From Pseudeuparius sepicola (taxonomy: Eukaryota; Arthropoda; Insecta; Coleoptera; Anthribidae), in NCBI GenBank assembly GCA_963920635.1, contig OY987308.1, forward strand, positions 8,312,225 to 8,376,224: DNA of 64,000 bases, in the 5' to 3' direction. Position numbers and translations under genes: made by a program. The stretch's first letter is position 1. Each line of letters opens with the position of its first letter. This document shows positions 11,333-22,010 of this stretch, piece after piece. The notes beneath the pieces were generated by a model. The model had not been told where the DNA came from. It did not search any database and worked only from the letters and a program-made list of their open reading frames with translations.

Positions 11333-14300
11333 TTGCATCAAATATTCGTCTAATAAGTCCCGTTCCTTATTCGATTTTTTATTATATTCAAACGAATGGC
11401 GTTTTTTTCGGGAATTCGGTCTATACTATTCACTTGCATCAAACATTCGCCTAAGTCCCCATCATGGAATTTTTATTTCAGATTATATTCGGACGAGAGG
11501 CGTTTTCTAGGTTACCTCGGTCTCCCGAGCAAAATTTTCTAATAAGTATATTTTCTTTGTCAGTCGCCGGTTTTCGAAAAAAATCTGTATACTTTTCACT
11601 TGCAAACAGTCGTCCAAAATTTTCTTGGATTTTTTTTGTCAGATTCTATTCGAATGAAAGGCGTTTCATAGGTTATCTCAACCTCCCGATCAACTTAATA
11701 ATTTTTGGTCCGTCCCGATTTTCAAAAATTCTGCCTACTTTTCACTTGCATCGAATATCCGTCTAAGTCCCATTTTGTAACTATTTATGTCACTTTCTAT
11801 TCGAAGGAAAGGCGTTTTCTAGGTTACATCGGTCCCCTGAGCAACTTTTTATAATAACTTGTTTGGTCAGTCACCGTTTTTTGGAAAATTCGATCTACTT
11901 TTCACTTGCATCAAACATTCATCAACGCGTTAACGAAATGTTAACCAAAATCTAGTTACTACTTTCAATTTCATTAGACGTATTTTCTTAACAAATTTAA
12001 AAGCTTGTCTTTTGATCCCAAAACTATTACTACCCATAGTACCTTTGTGCCTATAGAACTGAGATAGCATTTGTTCAATTATTAGTATATCTTTCATGAT
12101 GTCCCATTTATTTGACTTACGAATTAGACGTATTTTCTCATCAAAATTAAAAGACAAAAGGTAGTTTTTGATTCCCAAACTTGTAAATTAGGCTACTTTT
12201 TTCTTGACCTGAATATTTCTCTGTTTTCGATACGTATTATAGGCTTACTATCCACGGAAGTAAAGTCAACAGTGCGTTTTGTATTTTAGTTAGGAAACCC
12301 AATGTTATTCATTTTTATCCGTCTAAAATATCAAGGAATACCCCCAAAAGCTAGCAAACAGACTCTCAAAATGGGCAAACAGTCTATAAAAATTCCATTG
12401 AAAATCTCATTATTACTATAGTGCCTTTTTTATTAATCAGAAGTGTATTATATGACTGAAAGTATTGTTTTTGGTGAAATTTTTATTAAATCGGGTTAAA
12501 ATGAGCGATTTCTATGTTTGGAGGTTGTAAATCCTTGTAGGTAATACGCAAACATGATTCAAAAAGGAATCCAACTGACCATTATTAAACTACAACTTTT
12601 TGTCTAAAAAATTCAAAGAGTTTACGCTTCCAAGATAATAAGCTGTTACAAATAACTGTTGATAAAGTAGACATATTTTAACCACATTTACTAAACAATT
12701 GATGCCAATATTTTTGGATCTTTTAATTTACGACGCAATAATAAGGCTTTACATATTGTCGAGAAAATAGTGAATTGTCACTTGCAATATTTTTGATTCT
12801 AGATAATCGAGAAAATTGTCGTTATTAAACCTAATTATTAAATTCAGTTCAAAGTCAACGCATAAGATTTTTGTATGTTATTTACTCTCAGCCTCGTTGT
12901 CTCAGAATTCCTATTTAAGATTTTTCCCCTATTACCTATTAGTAACTTATTGAAACTGAATTTTACGTCATTTTCAGAGGACAAAAATCCCATGAAAATA
13001 TGATTTTTTTAAATTTTATAACGTTCAGTATTTTTTTATTTTGGTTATATAGTTACCACCTAGCTTGACCCAGTGAAACTGAATTTTACGCCATTTTCAG
13101 AGGATAAAAATCCGTTGAAAATATGATTTTTTAAATTTTATAACGTTCAGTATTTTTTATTTTGGTTATCTAGTAGCTTGACCCAGATGGAATTTTTCTT
13201 TTCATCAGATTCTGTTCTAACGGGAAGCGTTTATGATGTTGTCTCGGTCTATTGAACAACTATTCTAAAATAATCCAACCTGTATAAAACATAAAATGGG
13301 GCAGCCACATCACTACTTTTTTTTGCCTTGTATATTTCCAAACTGGCTGTTAGATGTGTTTCTCACCTTAAAAAATTAAAACCAATATTTTTTTGGACCT
13401 CAAACTAGCAACACAATTAGGTTTCAAATCTCTGGCATATTTCTCATTTATTTTATATATATATACGTAGGTATAAGTTTCATTGTTTAATAAAACCAAC
13501 TCGGCACTTTTCACGTCCTATGCGTCGCACTTGCTTCAGTAGATTCTCGGTCGTGGCCACAAAGACTCTATCGAGGCGTTGTAATATATGAAAAGTCTGA
13601 GTTTCGTGTTTGTTTTTCTTTGGAAAGATGGAAGTGTATCAGTACCTACTTCAGTATAATAGATACGCGTAGTTCAGTGAAATTTTGGATTACGGCAGTA
13701 TCTATCTATGGAATTTGAACGGTTACTGGTTGTTTTTCCCGTGAAAATGACTGTGCCGTTGGAAAAATGATGTTTGGTTATATCTCATCGCTCGGGGATG
13801 TTTATTCTACTGTCTGGGGCATTAGATGTAACCTGATTTCTTTTTATACATCACCAAGAATCTTTTGGTGAGTTGTATTTTGTTTTCTTATCTCTAGGGT
13901 ATTTTTTTATGTATTTGCGTCGCATTTTTAAACCTATATCGTAAAACCGGTGATGGTACCCTGTGTTTAAAAACTATACTTCGAAAAAACATCTTGTCTG
14001 ATCCAATTTTGTTATCATTTTCGTAAATGGGGTAAACAAATTAAACGTTAGCAATTATATTTGTATCAAAAATCCTTGCAAAACTGACAACGGGTTCTGC
14101 AACCAGTACCTATGATAATTGCATTACTTTTTCCTAGCTAAAAATATTTCCTTACATCTTCACCCCAATAAATTCAGTTTCGGCTATAATATCAAAATAA
14201 TATATTTATATATATTTTTTTACTTATTTCCGACTTGCTATTTAGTGGTGGTTTATAAGGTACAAAGTTTTCAATTATTATTTTCACTGAATATTGGGAC

Positions 14301-17300
14301 CAGGTTTTGTTTTTAAATGATAACTGGTAAACTAAATCGCCAGAAATAAATATATTTTTTGATCAACATGTTTGAGCTCATATATCTATTCTTAATATTT
14401 TGCGTGCCGCATGTTTGTATGACATTATGTTAACGTTTAGCCATGAATTTTAAGCAAGTCTGGTGCTTTTATTAAAACGGCTTACAACCCTCTAAGTAGT
14501 ACGTGCAGTTTAGTGAAAGTTAGATTAATGTCTCTCATATCGAGTCCAGTCCAATTTTCTTGCTAGATCTATCATCAATGAAAACGTATAATTCAAAATG
14601 AAAATGTTTGGAGATTGAGCCGATATGATATTTTCTAGTCCAGAGGATACCGCCACCTCGAGCGATCACGCGGGCTATACGAAAATTTAGTCTATACTTT
14701 CACATACATCAAACTTTATTTATTCATCTAAGCCCCGTCATGGATTTTTTTACACCTTATTAAGCAGAACGCATTTTTTCATAGGACACGCTAACGGTGA
14801 CATCGACGGCTATATTATGACATCAGTGTATTTTCTAATAATAGTTGATTTTTGGCACCCCGGTTTTTAGAACCTCTAGCAACAATTTTCAGTTTAGCTT
14901 TCTACATTATCAAAAAAAAACCATGATTTATACTATATTTAGAAGGGGGTTGTTGTATGTTCGATATTTTATTCATTAAAAATGTTTTCCAGGGTAAAAT
15001 TGGTTGAACTTCTTAGGGACGTATGTTGAATTTTTCACGCCTGGTTTTAATGCGGCAAATTATCATTCGCATTTTAAACGAATTTGATAGCGTAAATAGC
15101 TTTGGACTTACAATTGCAGTATTTCTTTTTATTCCTAGAAATCAACAAAATTTCGGGGTTAAACAGTTGACCGACAAGTTTTTTTTACTTTGAACGTACA
15201 TGTTGATTATGCCTGGTTTGAAATTTTCATCCGTACTGTACCGGGGGATTTTAGATTCTATGCTATGGAAGTATGATTTACAGGGTTTTTTTTAGATTCT
15301 ACATCAACTGGGTCACACGTGTCCCTAAGGACAAAGGTCAAACCTCGAGCAGTAGCCACTTTGCACGTTTTGTTTTTGTCGAGCGATCACGTGGGGTGGG
15401 CATTTTTTTAAACATTTTATGAGTGTAGTTTCAATCGTGATCGAGCGATTACAAGAGCTAAAAATCCAAATTTGTGGGATGGGCAATGAATAAAATAACA
15501 ACTTAGATACGCGATTAAATATTTTAATATACAAGATCCCACGAACATTTTATCAGTTTTGTATACTTTTTCATCGGTGACGGGTACCCATAACTTTTTT
15601 ATTTGCTGAATACTGATACAATTATTTTGCGTAGACTCCTGTCGATAGTATCAAATGTTTATTACCTTTACCTAAAGAAATTAATATCCATGTCCATAAT
15701 CTAATTGTTTTGCTATATTCCGTAAATTGGCCTTGCATTCATCCGGCGGTATTTATATTTTTAAATATGTGTGCGTCTCAAGTTTGATAATAACATTTTT
15801 AGTATACATCAGAGCTGCGCTTCATATTGTATTTGCTACTGCGGCATCCCAAGTCTGCCGCTTTAGTAGGTACCGAATTCACAGTAATAAAACTGTAAAG
15901 AACGAGCGAGTTTTGTTTGTGTACGAAGTGTTGAGATATATTACCCATGTAACATAATATCCCATTCAAATTCGAACTATATGGGGCTTAAATATTTTAT
16001 AATATTGTAATATATACTTATATGGTTACGTTATCTGTGCTTATATATAAAAGTGTGTGAAAAAAATCTTATTGGACATTCTATTTTTATCTAAGTAGAG
16101 AGAATTGTTTTTAGGTCGTCAACCTGTCCTGACAAGTTCCGGCTAGCGGATGTGAGTCATCCACCTTGCGCCCGGCTGCGATGCATTCGCAGAAATACTA
16201 CTGTTGGGTGTTTTGGCGTTGGAATGATGGTTATTGTCCGGGTATTTTAGTATTAATAGTAATTTTTTTAATTTAATCGGAGCCTGCGGTACACATCATT
16301 AAAGGGACCTGCTGAGTCTACAGAGACCGGCGAGGCCTGCGGGAGCCAGCGGAGCCCTGCTACAACAGCGCGTCGAGATTATTACCACACTGCCAAGCAT
16401 TTCCTAGAATTTTACTTAAATGCCGAGTGTTTGGCTTTGGAATGTGGGCTAAGGTTCGAATCCTGTATGGAACATATACCAGATGAAACCATAGGCACCT
16501 AAACACAAATACTTTTAAAACCTGATTTGTTGAACCTATCGAAAATTAGTAATCAACAATTGTTTGTATATTTTTAGGTCACTCTCATTAATACCTTGTG
16601 GTTTGTTCTTCAAAAGCAGTTGAGACAGACCTGGTGTAAGGGTAATTTTGATCTCCAATACATAATACGTTATCTTCAACAGTTACTGGTATTTGTCCCA
16701 TGACTAATCCGTCATTGGTGTGTTGGATACCATAACTCCTAGGTTCAATCTCAAGTGACAAAAACATGTCTTTAACTGAGAGTGATTGTATTATCAAAGG
16801 CGATCTTTCGATCACAGAGCATCGATCACGGATAATTTCCTTTTATGCTCTCCCCGAGGCAAATTTTTTCACAGGGATATCCAAGACCATTTATGGTATT
16901 CCGTGGTTTTCGATAGTATTCCATGGTCTTTGATGGTATTTCATGGTATTCGATGGTATTCCATGGTACTCGATGGTATTCAATGGTATGTCGCTTTTTC
17001 AAGTCGTCTAGTCGTTTTTCAGAATCGTCTAGTCGTTTTCCAGAATCGTTTAGTCGTTTTCAGAGTCGTTTAGTCGTTTTTTCCGAATCGTCTAGTCGTT
17101 TTTCGAATCGTCTAGTCGTTTTTACGAGTCGTCTAGTCGTTTTTTAGAGTCGTTTAGACGTTTTTAGAGTCGTTTTTATAGTCGCTTAGACGCTATAAGC
17201 TTTTTCTTGGTTGGATAATGGACAGTCAAAAATGAACATTGTTTTAATTTTCATTATTGAAGAACATGTTGCATGCCCTCATTTTATTCCATATATAGAC

Positions 17301-18363
17301 CGTTTAAGGGTTTTAAACCCTTTTTCCACACGCTACACTTATACCTTGGGGTTTTCGAAGTCGGAATAGTATAAAAATCATACGGTGAACATGGCATAAG
17401 TGAGAATTAGTACCTTTTTTTTCTGGGTGAAATTTTAAACAGGAAACGCGTTGTACAAAATCCGATTTTGCAGCTAGTCTTTCAACTTGATAATCGTGTG
17501 ACGGGATATTTTTAAAAACTGGTGAACTTTGCACCTATTATATTTTAGTCAAGTAATTTAAAACAAGGCCTGGCTTTCTCGGAATTAAAGAAATTTACTT
17601 ACCTAGATGGTTATAAACTCAACTAAAAATGGTTAATTTATGCCCCAAATTTAATATCCACTTTCCTTTGAGAAGCAGTCTCTAAATATAGGAAGATAGA
17701 TTTTTGATACATCCTTAGGTAATGTAGTCAAGAAAATGTATACACTCATATGTATCTCATATCTATTCTTTATTACACTTTTCCTACAAATTTTTTATCG
17801 CCAGTACCGATGAGATCGGCGTGCTCGTTTCATAGGCGCTTATTCCGACAAAGAGAAAGTACTTTTTTCCGAGGAATTACATCACGTACATATTGCAAGC
17901 TGGTATTTTTCTATAGGTGTTAGGTTTTTATTAGTTGCGAGTCTCGACATGTCTTGGCGTCGCGGACGCAAAAATACGCAGGCAGAGGTGGTAGCAAAAA
18001 TCCATGCATGGCCGCGGCTAAAGGTCGACAGGGGGACGTCATGGCTTAATTATGATTTAGGGTTTTTATTAGTTGCGAGTCGTGACATGTCGCGGCTGGA
18101 GCGAAGGTCAACGGTCTGAGGGATAATGACGGGCACCCCGGGGTTGAGAGCGAAGGTCAACGGTCGGCGAGCTCGGGCACCTTCGGTCGCGTCGGAGAAA
18201 GTCGAGCGCGCGAAGGTCACGGCTGGGTCAACGGTCGGCGCGATTGGCTGGGGGGCGTGGTTTGGGAGTGGAGGGGGTAAGTTTGGTCACGTTTTGACCA
18301 CGTTTTAGCCCCCAGAAGAAATACATGGGGAAATTGGCCTTGAACCGGCATAGCTATACTACT
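11333..18363 (-). repeat. Right arm of giant inverted repeat
   Basis: Reverse-complement copy of 2954-9983, of nearly the same length. It contains mirror copies of every sub-feature of the left arm: minisatellite 11333-11922, 120-bp duplication 12945-13180, tRNA-like sequence 16417-16465, short arrays 16891-17190 and GC block 17923-18308. Confidence 0.9.
16417..16465 (+). other. tRNA-like (Pol III box) sequence, right arm
   Basis: Mirror copy of 4852-4900, here on the + strand: TGCCGAGTG followed by the B box GGTTCGAATCC. Same interpretation and doubts. Confidence 0.5.
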
Positions 18364-18369
18364 GTCGGT
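18364..18369. repeat. Right 6-bp target duplication of the palindrome
   Basis: GTCGGT directly follows the right outer end TATACTACT and matches 2948-2953 in direct orientation. Confidence 0.8.
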
Positions 18370-18929
18370 ATCTCGAAAACACGATGCTCAATTTATTTTT
18401 CTGAAAAATACGTTAAATTCAACGGAAAGTTTGCTGTAACTATGTTCTCAACCATTTTCTTCTAAAGTGAAAAATTAAAAACTTAAAGTGGGGAAATGTT
18501 GTTTGGATAACCCGGTATACATCTGACAAATAAATATAATTAGAATCGGTGTCTGATTAAATATGAATGCAAACACTTGAATTGCTTGGTATCCTTAGAG
18601 CCAGGGATTTTGGTACTTTTTTCTAATTAGTATTGTTTAGTGTTATTTAACGTGTTTTGCTATTATTTGTCAATTTTTGGTATTTTAGTGAAGGGCGTAA
18701 TTTCACTAGTGATTTTCCTCCCGCACACACACCATCACCCAATCGCATATTTACACAACCGCACACCGTCACACTCTTGTACTCAGGCAAGCACACATTA
18801 GGTATAGATACATTAATAACATTACTTTCTTTAAACTTCAGTGGACTGGGGTGCAATTCGCACCAATAAGTTCTGACAATGATGTTGAAAAACTATTATA
18901 ATATAAGGAATAACCAATGAAAATGCTTT
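18370..18929. other. AT-rich spacer, no feature seen
   Basis: About 560 bp between the palindrome and the gypsy LTR. It contains a C/A-rich stretch (18720-18800) and nothing I recognise. Confidence 0.6.
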
Positions 18930-18934
18930 TAAAA
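18930..18934. repeat. Candidate 5-bp target duplication of gypsy element
   Basis: TAAAA precedes the left LTR and recurs at 52901-52905 directly after the right LTR. A 4-6 bp duplication is usual for Ty3/gypsy integration. The motif is AT-rich, so chance is not excluded. Confidence 0.55.
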
Positions 18935-18935
18935 T

Positions 18936-19307
18936 GCGTATTTAAAACACACTATCCTTAAGGCGGACGGCAGTTGTTCGCCTGGAGAACAATATGAACG
19001 TGGATAAGGAAGCTTCTCGTAATTGGGTTAGGCTGAAGTAGATGTTATGATGTTATTTTATATGTACTAGGGCGCCACTTCGTTTGTTAGCTTCAAACTA
19101 AGAAAAAGCATAAATTAAATATAGTTTACTCAGGTGCAGATATAAATAAACAGCCACTCTAGAGCTATAGACTTTTGCACAAATACTCGCTTTATTGCTG
19201 ACAGGTTATGTCGTTATACATGAGAACAGAATGCCTGCGTATGATATAACATTAGATAGATATCTTACTTGTAGTCATACTAACTCTTAACCACTGTAGT
19301 ACTATGG
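18936..19307 (-). repeat. 3' LTR of gypsy element
   Basis: About 372 bp matching 52298-52900 in direct orientation, from GCGTATTTAAAACACACTAT to CTGTAGTACTATGG. Several substitutions separate the two LTRs (for example TGTTCGCC context, GAAGCTTC versus GAAGATTC), consistent with an old insertion. It lacks the ~236-bp insertion present in the other LTR. Confidence 0.9.
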
Positions 19308-20100
19308 ATTTTCTTTATAAATATCGTTATAAAAAAAGTAGCTATACTTGACTATTGTATCTCTTTATATCAAAATTAATTAGCTACTGCGGCGAAGTTC
19401 GTGAACTTTTCCTTGTTAACAAGCGCCTACCGGCCCTGGCCTACCGGCCCTGCCGGACCATAGGCCTTGTTATGGCTCCTGATGCTGAGTAGTAATAGGT
19501 GTACATACTTTATCGTCTACAGGTCGAATTTTTCGATTTTTCGAGCCCAAATTTGGCGTACGGTCGGCCCAGCTGATGGGCAAGAAGCCTTTTGATGGGC
19601 GTTCGAATTGGAAGAGCCGTTCGGCCCCCGGAATTTTTGTTTTCCATTTTTTTCGATTTTTTCGGCTAATATGGCTATTGATTCGAACTGAAAGCGCCGG
19701 TCGAGTTCAATTTTCGCGTGGGGCCGCGGAGGGATATGGGCCTCCCGCCTACGAAAGAGCCCCCCCGATCGAAAAAGCCGTTCGGCCGTTTGGGCCCCTT
19801 TTGAGCCGCTTTATTTTCGCGATTTGACGAGGTCCGCGGGATCATACTGTATACTTACATCGTGGTCGAGGCGAGGCGACGCCCCGCCCCCCGATCGATA
19901 CGTATTCGTACAATGACATTTGATATTATTTTGATGAATTTCCAAATTTCGTACCCATTTCGGATTTTGGGGGTTCGCAGAGGCCCATCTGTTATTCCAT
20001 ATGTGACTTTTTCAGGTACGGGCGCGCTGTATTTTTATGTAAAATCTCGAATATTTTAGGAAACGCTACGCCTTATAGAGCTGTATGGTTCATATCAAGT
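19308..20100. other. GC-rich unidentified sequence inside gypsy span
   Basis: From 19420 to 19920 the DNA becomes GC-rich, with repeated TTTTCGATTTTTTCG-type and GAAAAAGCCGTTCGGCC-type phrases. An open frame of 83 codons at 19576-19827 is Arg/Pro-rich and unconvincing. This is probably an inserted repeat of unknown family. Confidence 0.5.
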
Positions 20101-20104
20101 ATTT

Positions 20105-20169
20105 GTGGCGCAGTGGCAGCGTGCTGGGCTCATAGCACGAAGATCCGGGGTTCGAAACCACGCTCTGGA
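20105..20169 (+). other. Initiator tRNA-Met-like sequence (tRNA relic or SINE head)
   Basis: The sequence runs GTGGCGCAGTGGCAGCGTGC (A box), an anticodon-arm region containing CAT, then GGTTCGAAACC (B box) and CACGCTCTGG. This is close to metazoan initiator tRNA-Met. The 5' half of the acceptor stem does not pair with the 3' half, so it is not a functional tRNA as written. A T-rich tract follows from 20174, as after a Pol III transcript. Confidence 0.7.
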
Positions 20170-20326
20170 ACGAGTTTTTTTTATTTTTTTTTTATTTTTT
20201 ACTAAAGTATTTTTAAAAATATGTAGTGTTAAATATTGTACGGTGTACGGAACACTTCGTGTGCGAGTTCTACTCGCACTTTGCCGATTTTTAACTTTAT
20301 ACCTACTCACTTGTGTATTGTTATAG

Positions 20327-20933
20327 ATAGTTGCAGTATTTGGCATTGCAGGAGCATGCCGCAGAGACGAGTTACAGAAATTACCATTAAATAATATTAA
20401 CCAAATGGATTCTATCATAACTGTAAAAATTGCCGATAGCAAGATACAAACCTCGATCATTTGTTAATACGCGGAAAAATTAGAAGTTTTAATTTTGTTG
20501 AAATGTATTGCAAATATGCATCCCTTCGTCCCCAGCCTACCAGCTACACTATATTTTTTACAAGATATTGGAAAATGCTCCGTTCAACCTGTTGGTGTAA
20601 ATACTTTTAGTAAAATTCCAAGTGATGTTGCAAAGTATTTAAATATTGAAAACCCAATGCAATACATAGGACACTGTTTTCTGCAACATTGATTGTGGAA
20701 TCTAGGGCAGACCTGTTAACATTAGTCATTAAAACGCCATGGAGGATGGAAATCTTCAACTGTAGCTGAGGGCTATATTTTGAGGAGTCAATTTGTAAAA
20801 AAAACTGAAATAGGTGCTCAAATTCTAGAAGATAAACCAAGTACGAGTACCGGAAACTTCACAACAATTCTAAAAAGAGTTTTAAGTGAAGAACCTGAGA
20901 CCTTCACAGGCAATGAAGAAAACAAAATTTAAA
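20327..20933 (+). pseudogene. Crypton-type tyrosine recombinase fragment
   Basis: The C-terminal catalytic half of a tyrosine recombinase is readable in pieces. The first is FGIAGACRRDELQKL (box I Arg). Then PVGVNTFSKIPSDVAKYL leads to YIGHCF, then SLKRHGGWKSSTVAEGYI with the HGGW and the nucleophile-context Tyr. Related proteins have GHCFRR followed by SATLLA. Here that segment is destroyed by a frameshift and stops near 20690-20720, removing the box II Arg. Another stop is at 20461-20463. The first piece begins just after GTTATAG, a plausible splice acceptor, so the upstream part may be an intron or lost exons. Tyrosine recombinases of this type mark Cryptons and related elements; the exact clade is uncertain. 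Confidence 0.7.
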
Positions 20934-21302
20934 AAATTACTGGAAATGAAGTTTGTCCATCAGTTACCTCGACTGCGTCTCGAGTTGACAACTTGATGCC
21001 TCGTGCAACAAATATGCACTTTTTGCACTATATAGTTACCTAAACAAATAACAAGTGTAATAGAATTGTGTTTTTCGCATTGCAAAAAGATAAACTTTTT
21101 CAGGGTACCTAATATATTAGGTTCTCAAATAAAGCCCGATTATATCGTTAGTTTTTTAAAATAAAGAGACTAGCTTAAAACCAGGATGATGCAGTTTTGT
21201 CTGGAGAATCCGAATATAGCCGTGTTCTCGAAAAGTTAAGAACAAAAATACAGGGTGTCTATTTAAGAAGGGCGACTCGAGGAAATCTTGACAAATATTC
21301 AA
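20934..21302. other. No feature supported
   Basis: AT-rich sequence. ACAGGGTGTCTATT near 21250 resembles the ends of common insect mariner-like MITEs, but no partner end was found. Confidence 0.5.
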
Positions 21303-22010
21303 TTTTCTGAGAACTTAATTTGAAAAAAAAAAAGCTTTTTATGGGCTAACTTTGCGTAAAAACACACTTGAGACCCATGGCCTACTTTCCGAGATATTTT
21401 TCAAAATCCCAAAAATCGCCGAAATTTCTTCGGCATGTAACTTTTTTGTTTCAAGGGTTACCGAAGAAATTTCTTAATGAAATTTATGAGCAAAACTGAT
21501 TGCTTTAAACCTAGTTTATCAGAATTTGAAAAAATGGTTTGATATGTGATATGTTAACACTTTATTTTTTTTATTTATAACTGTCATGCATACCTACTAG
21601 AAAATTTAAAAAATGTGAAAAATGGACAAGATGCCGATACCTCGCAAGAAATTTTCAAGATTTCCAATGTAGTATGTTGGGAAAAAATACATAAAGCATG
21701 AAGGTACAGGATTCGAGGCCACGGCTCGCTACAATAAAATGGGCACATTTTTCGGTGGGTATACTAAGATAGCACCCATTAAACCGAGTTTTAAATTCTG
21801 ATAAAGTAGGCTTAAAGCAATTAGTTTTGCCGGCAATTGGGGAAAATTTTTCGGTAACTCTTGAAACAAAAAAGTTACAAACCGAAGAAATTCTGGCAGT
21901 TTTCGGGTTTTTCAAAAATATCTCTGAAAGTAGGCCATGGATCTCAAATGTTACACAAAGTTACCATATCAAAAAAGCAATCATTTATTTCAAATGAAGT
22001 CCTCGGAAAA
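21303..22010. mobile_element. Imperfect fold-back repeat (non-autonomous element)
   Basis: The left arm (21303-21548) pairs with the right arm (21766-22010) in inverted orientation. Shared phrases include CATGGCCTACTTTC, GTAACTTTTTTGTTTCAAG and TTTATCAGAATTT. Arms are roughly 80 percent alike by eye, around a 217-bp loop. No transposase is present. It is an old foldback element or an inverted pair of one repeat. Confidence 0.75.

Larger units (their letters stand above)
2954..18363. mobile_element. 15.4-kb palindromic element, Polinton-type ends
   Basis: The sequence folds on itself about a point near 10659. Position x in the left arm pairs with about 21317-x in the right. Outer ends are AGTAGTATAGC and its complement, and the 6-bp direct repeat GTCGGT flanks the whole. 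Six-bp duplications with AG/CT ends are described for Polintons, and the Polinton at 25026 begins AGTAGATATAC. Unlike that element, this one has no open frame above about 95 codons and no polymerase, integrase or capsid motif. Known explanations to weigh are a non-autonomous element mobilised by a Polinton integrase, an integrated snap-back dimer of one end of a larger element, or a segmental inversion duplication. The flanking direct repeat argues for integration. I know of no named family that matches. Confidence 0.75.

Noticed and set aside
20095..20460. 121-codon - strand frame
   Set aside because: Its N-terminal-distal part is the antisense translation of the tRNA-like sequence; no protein motif is present.
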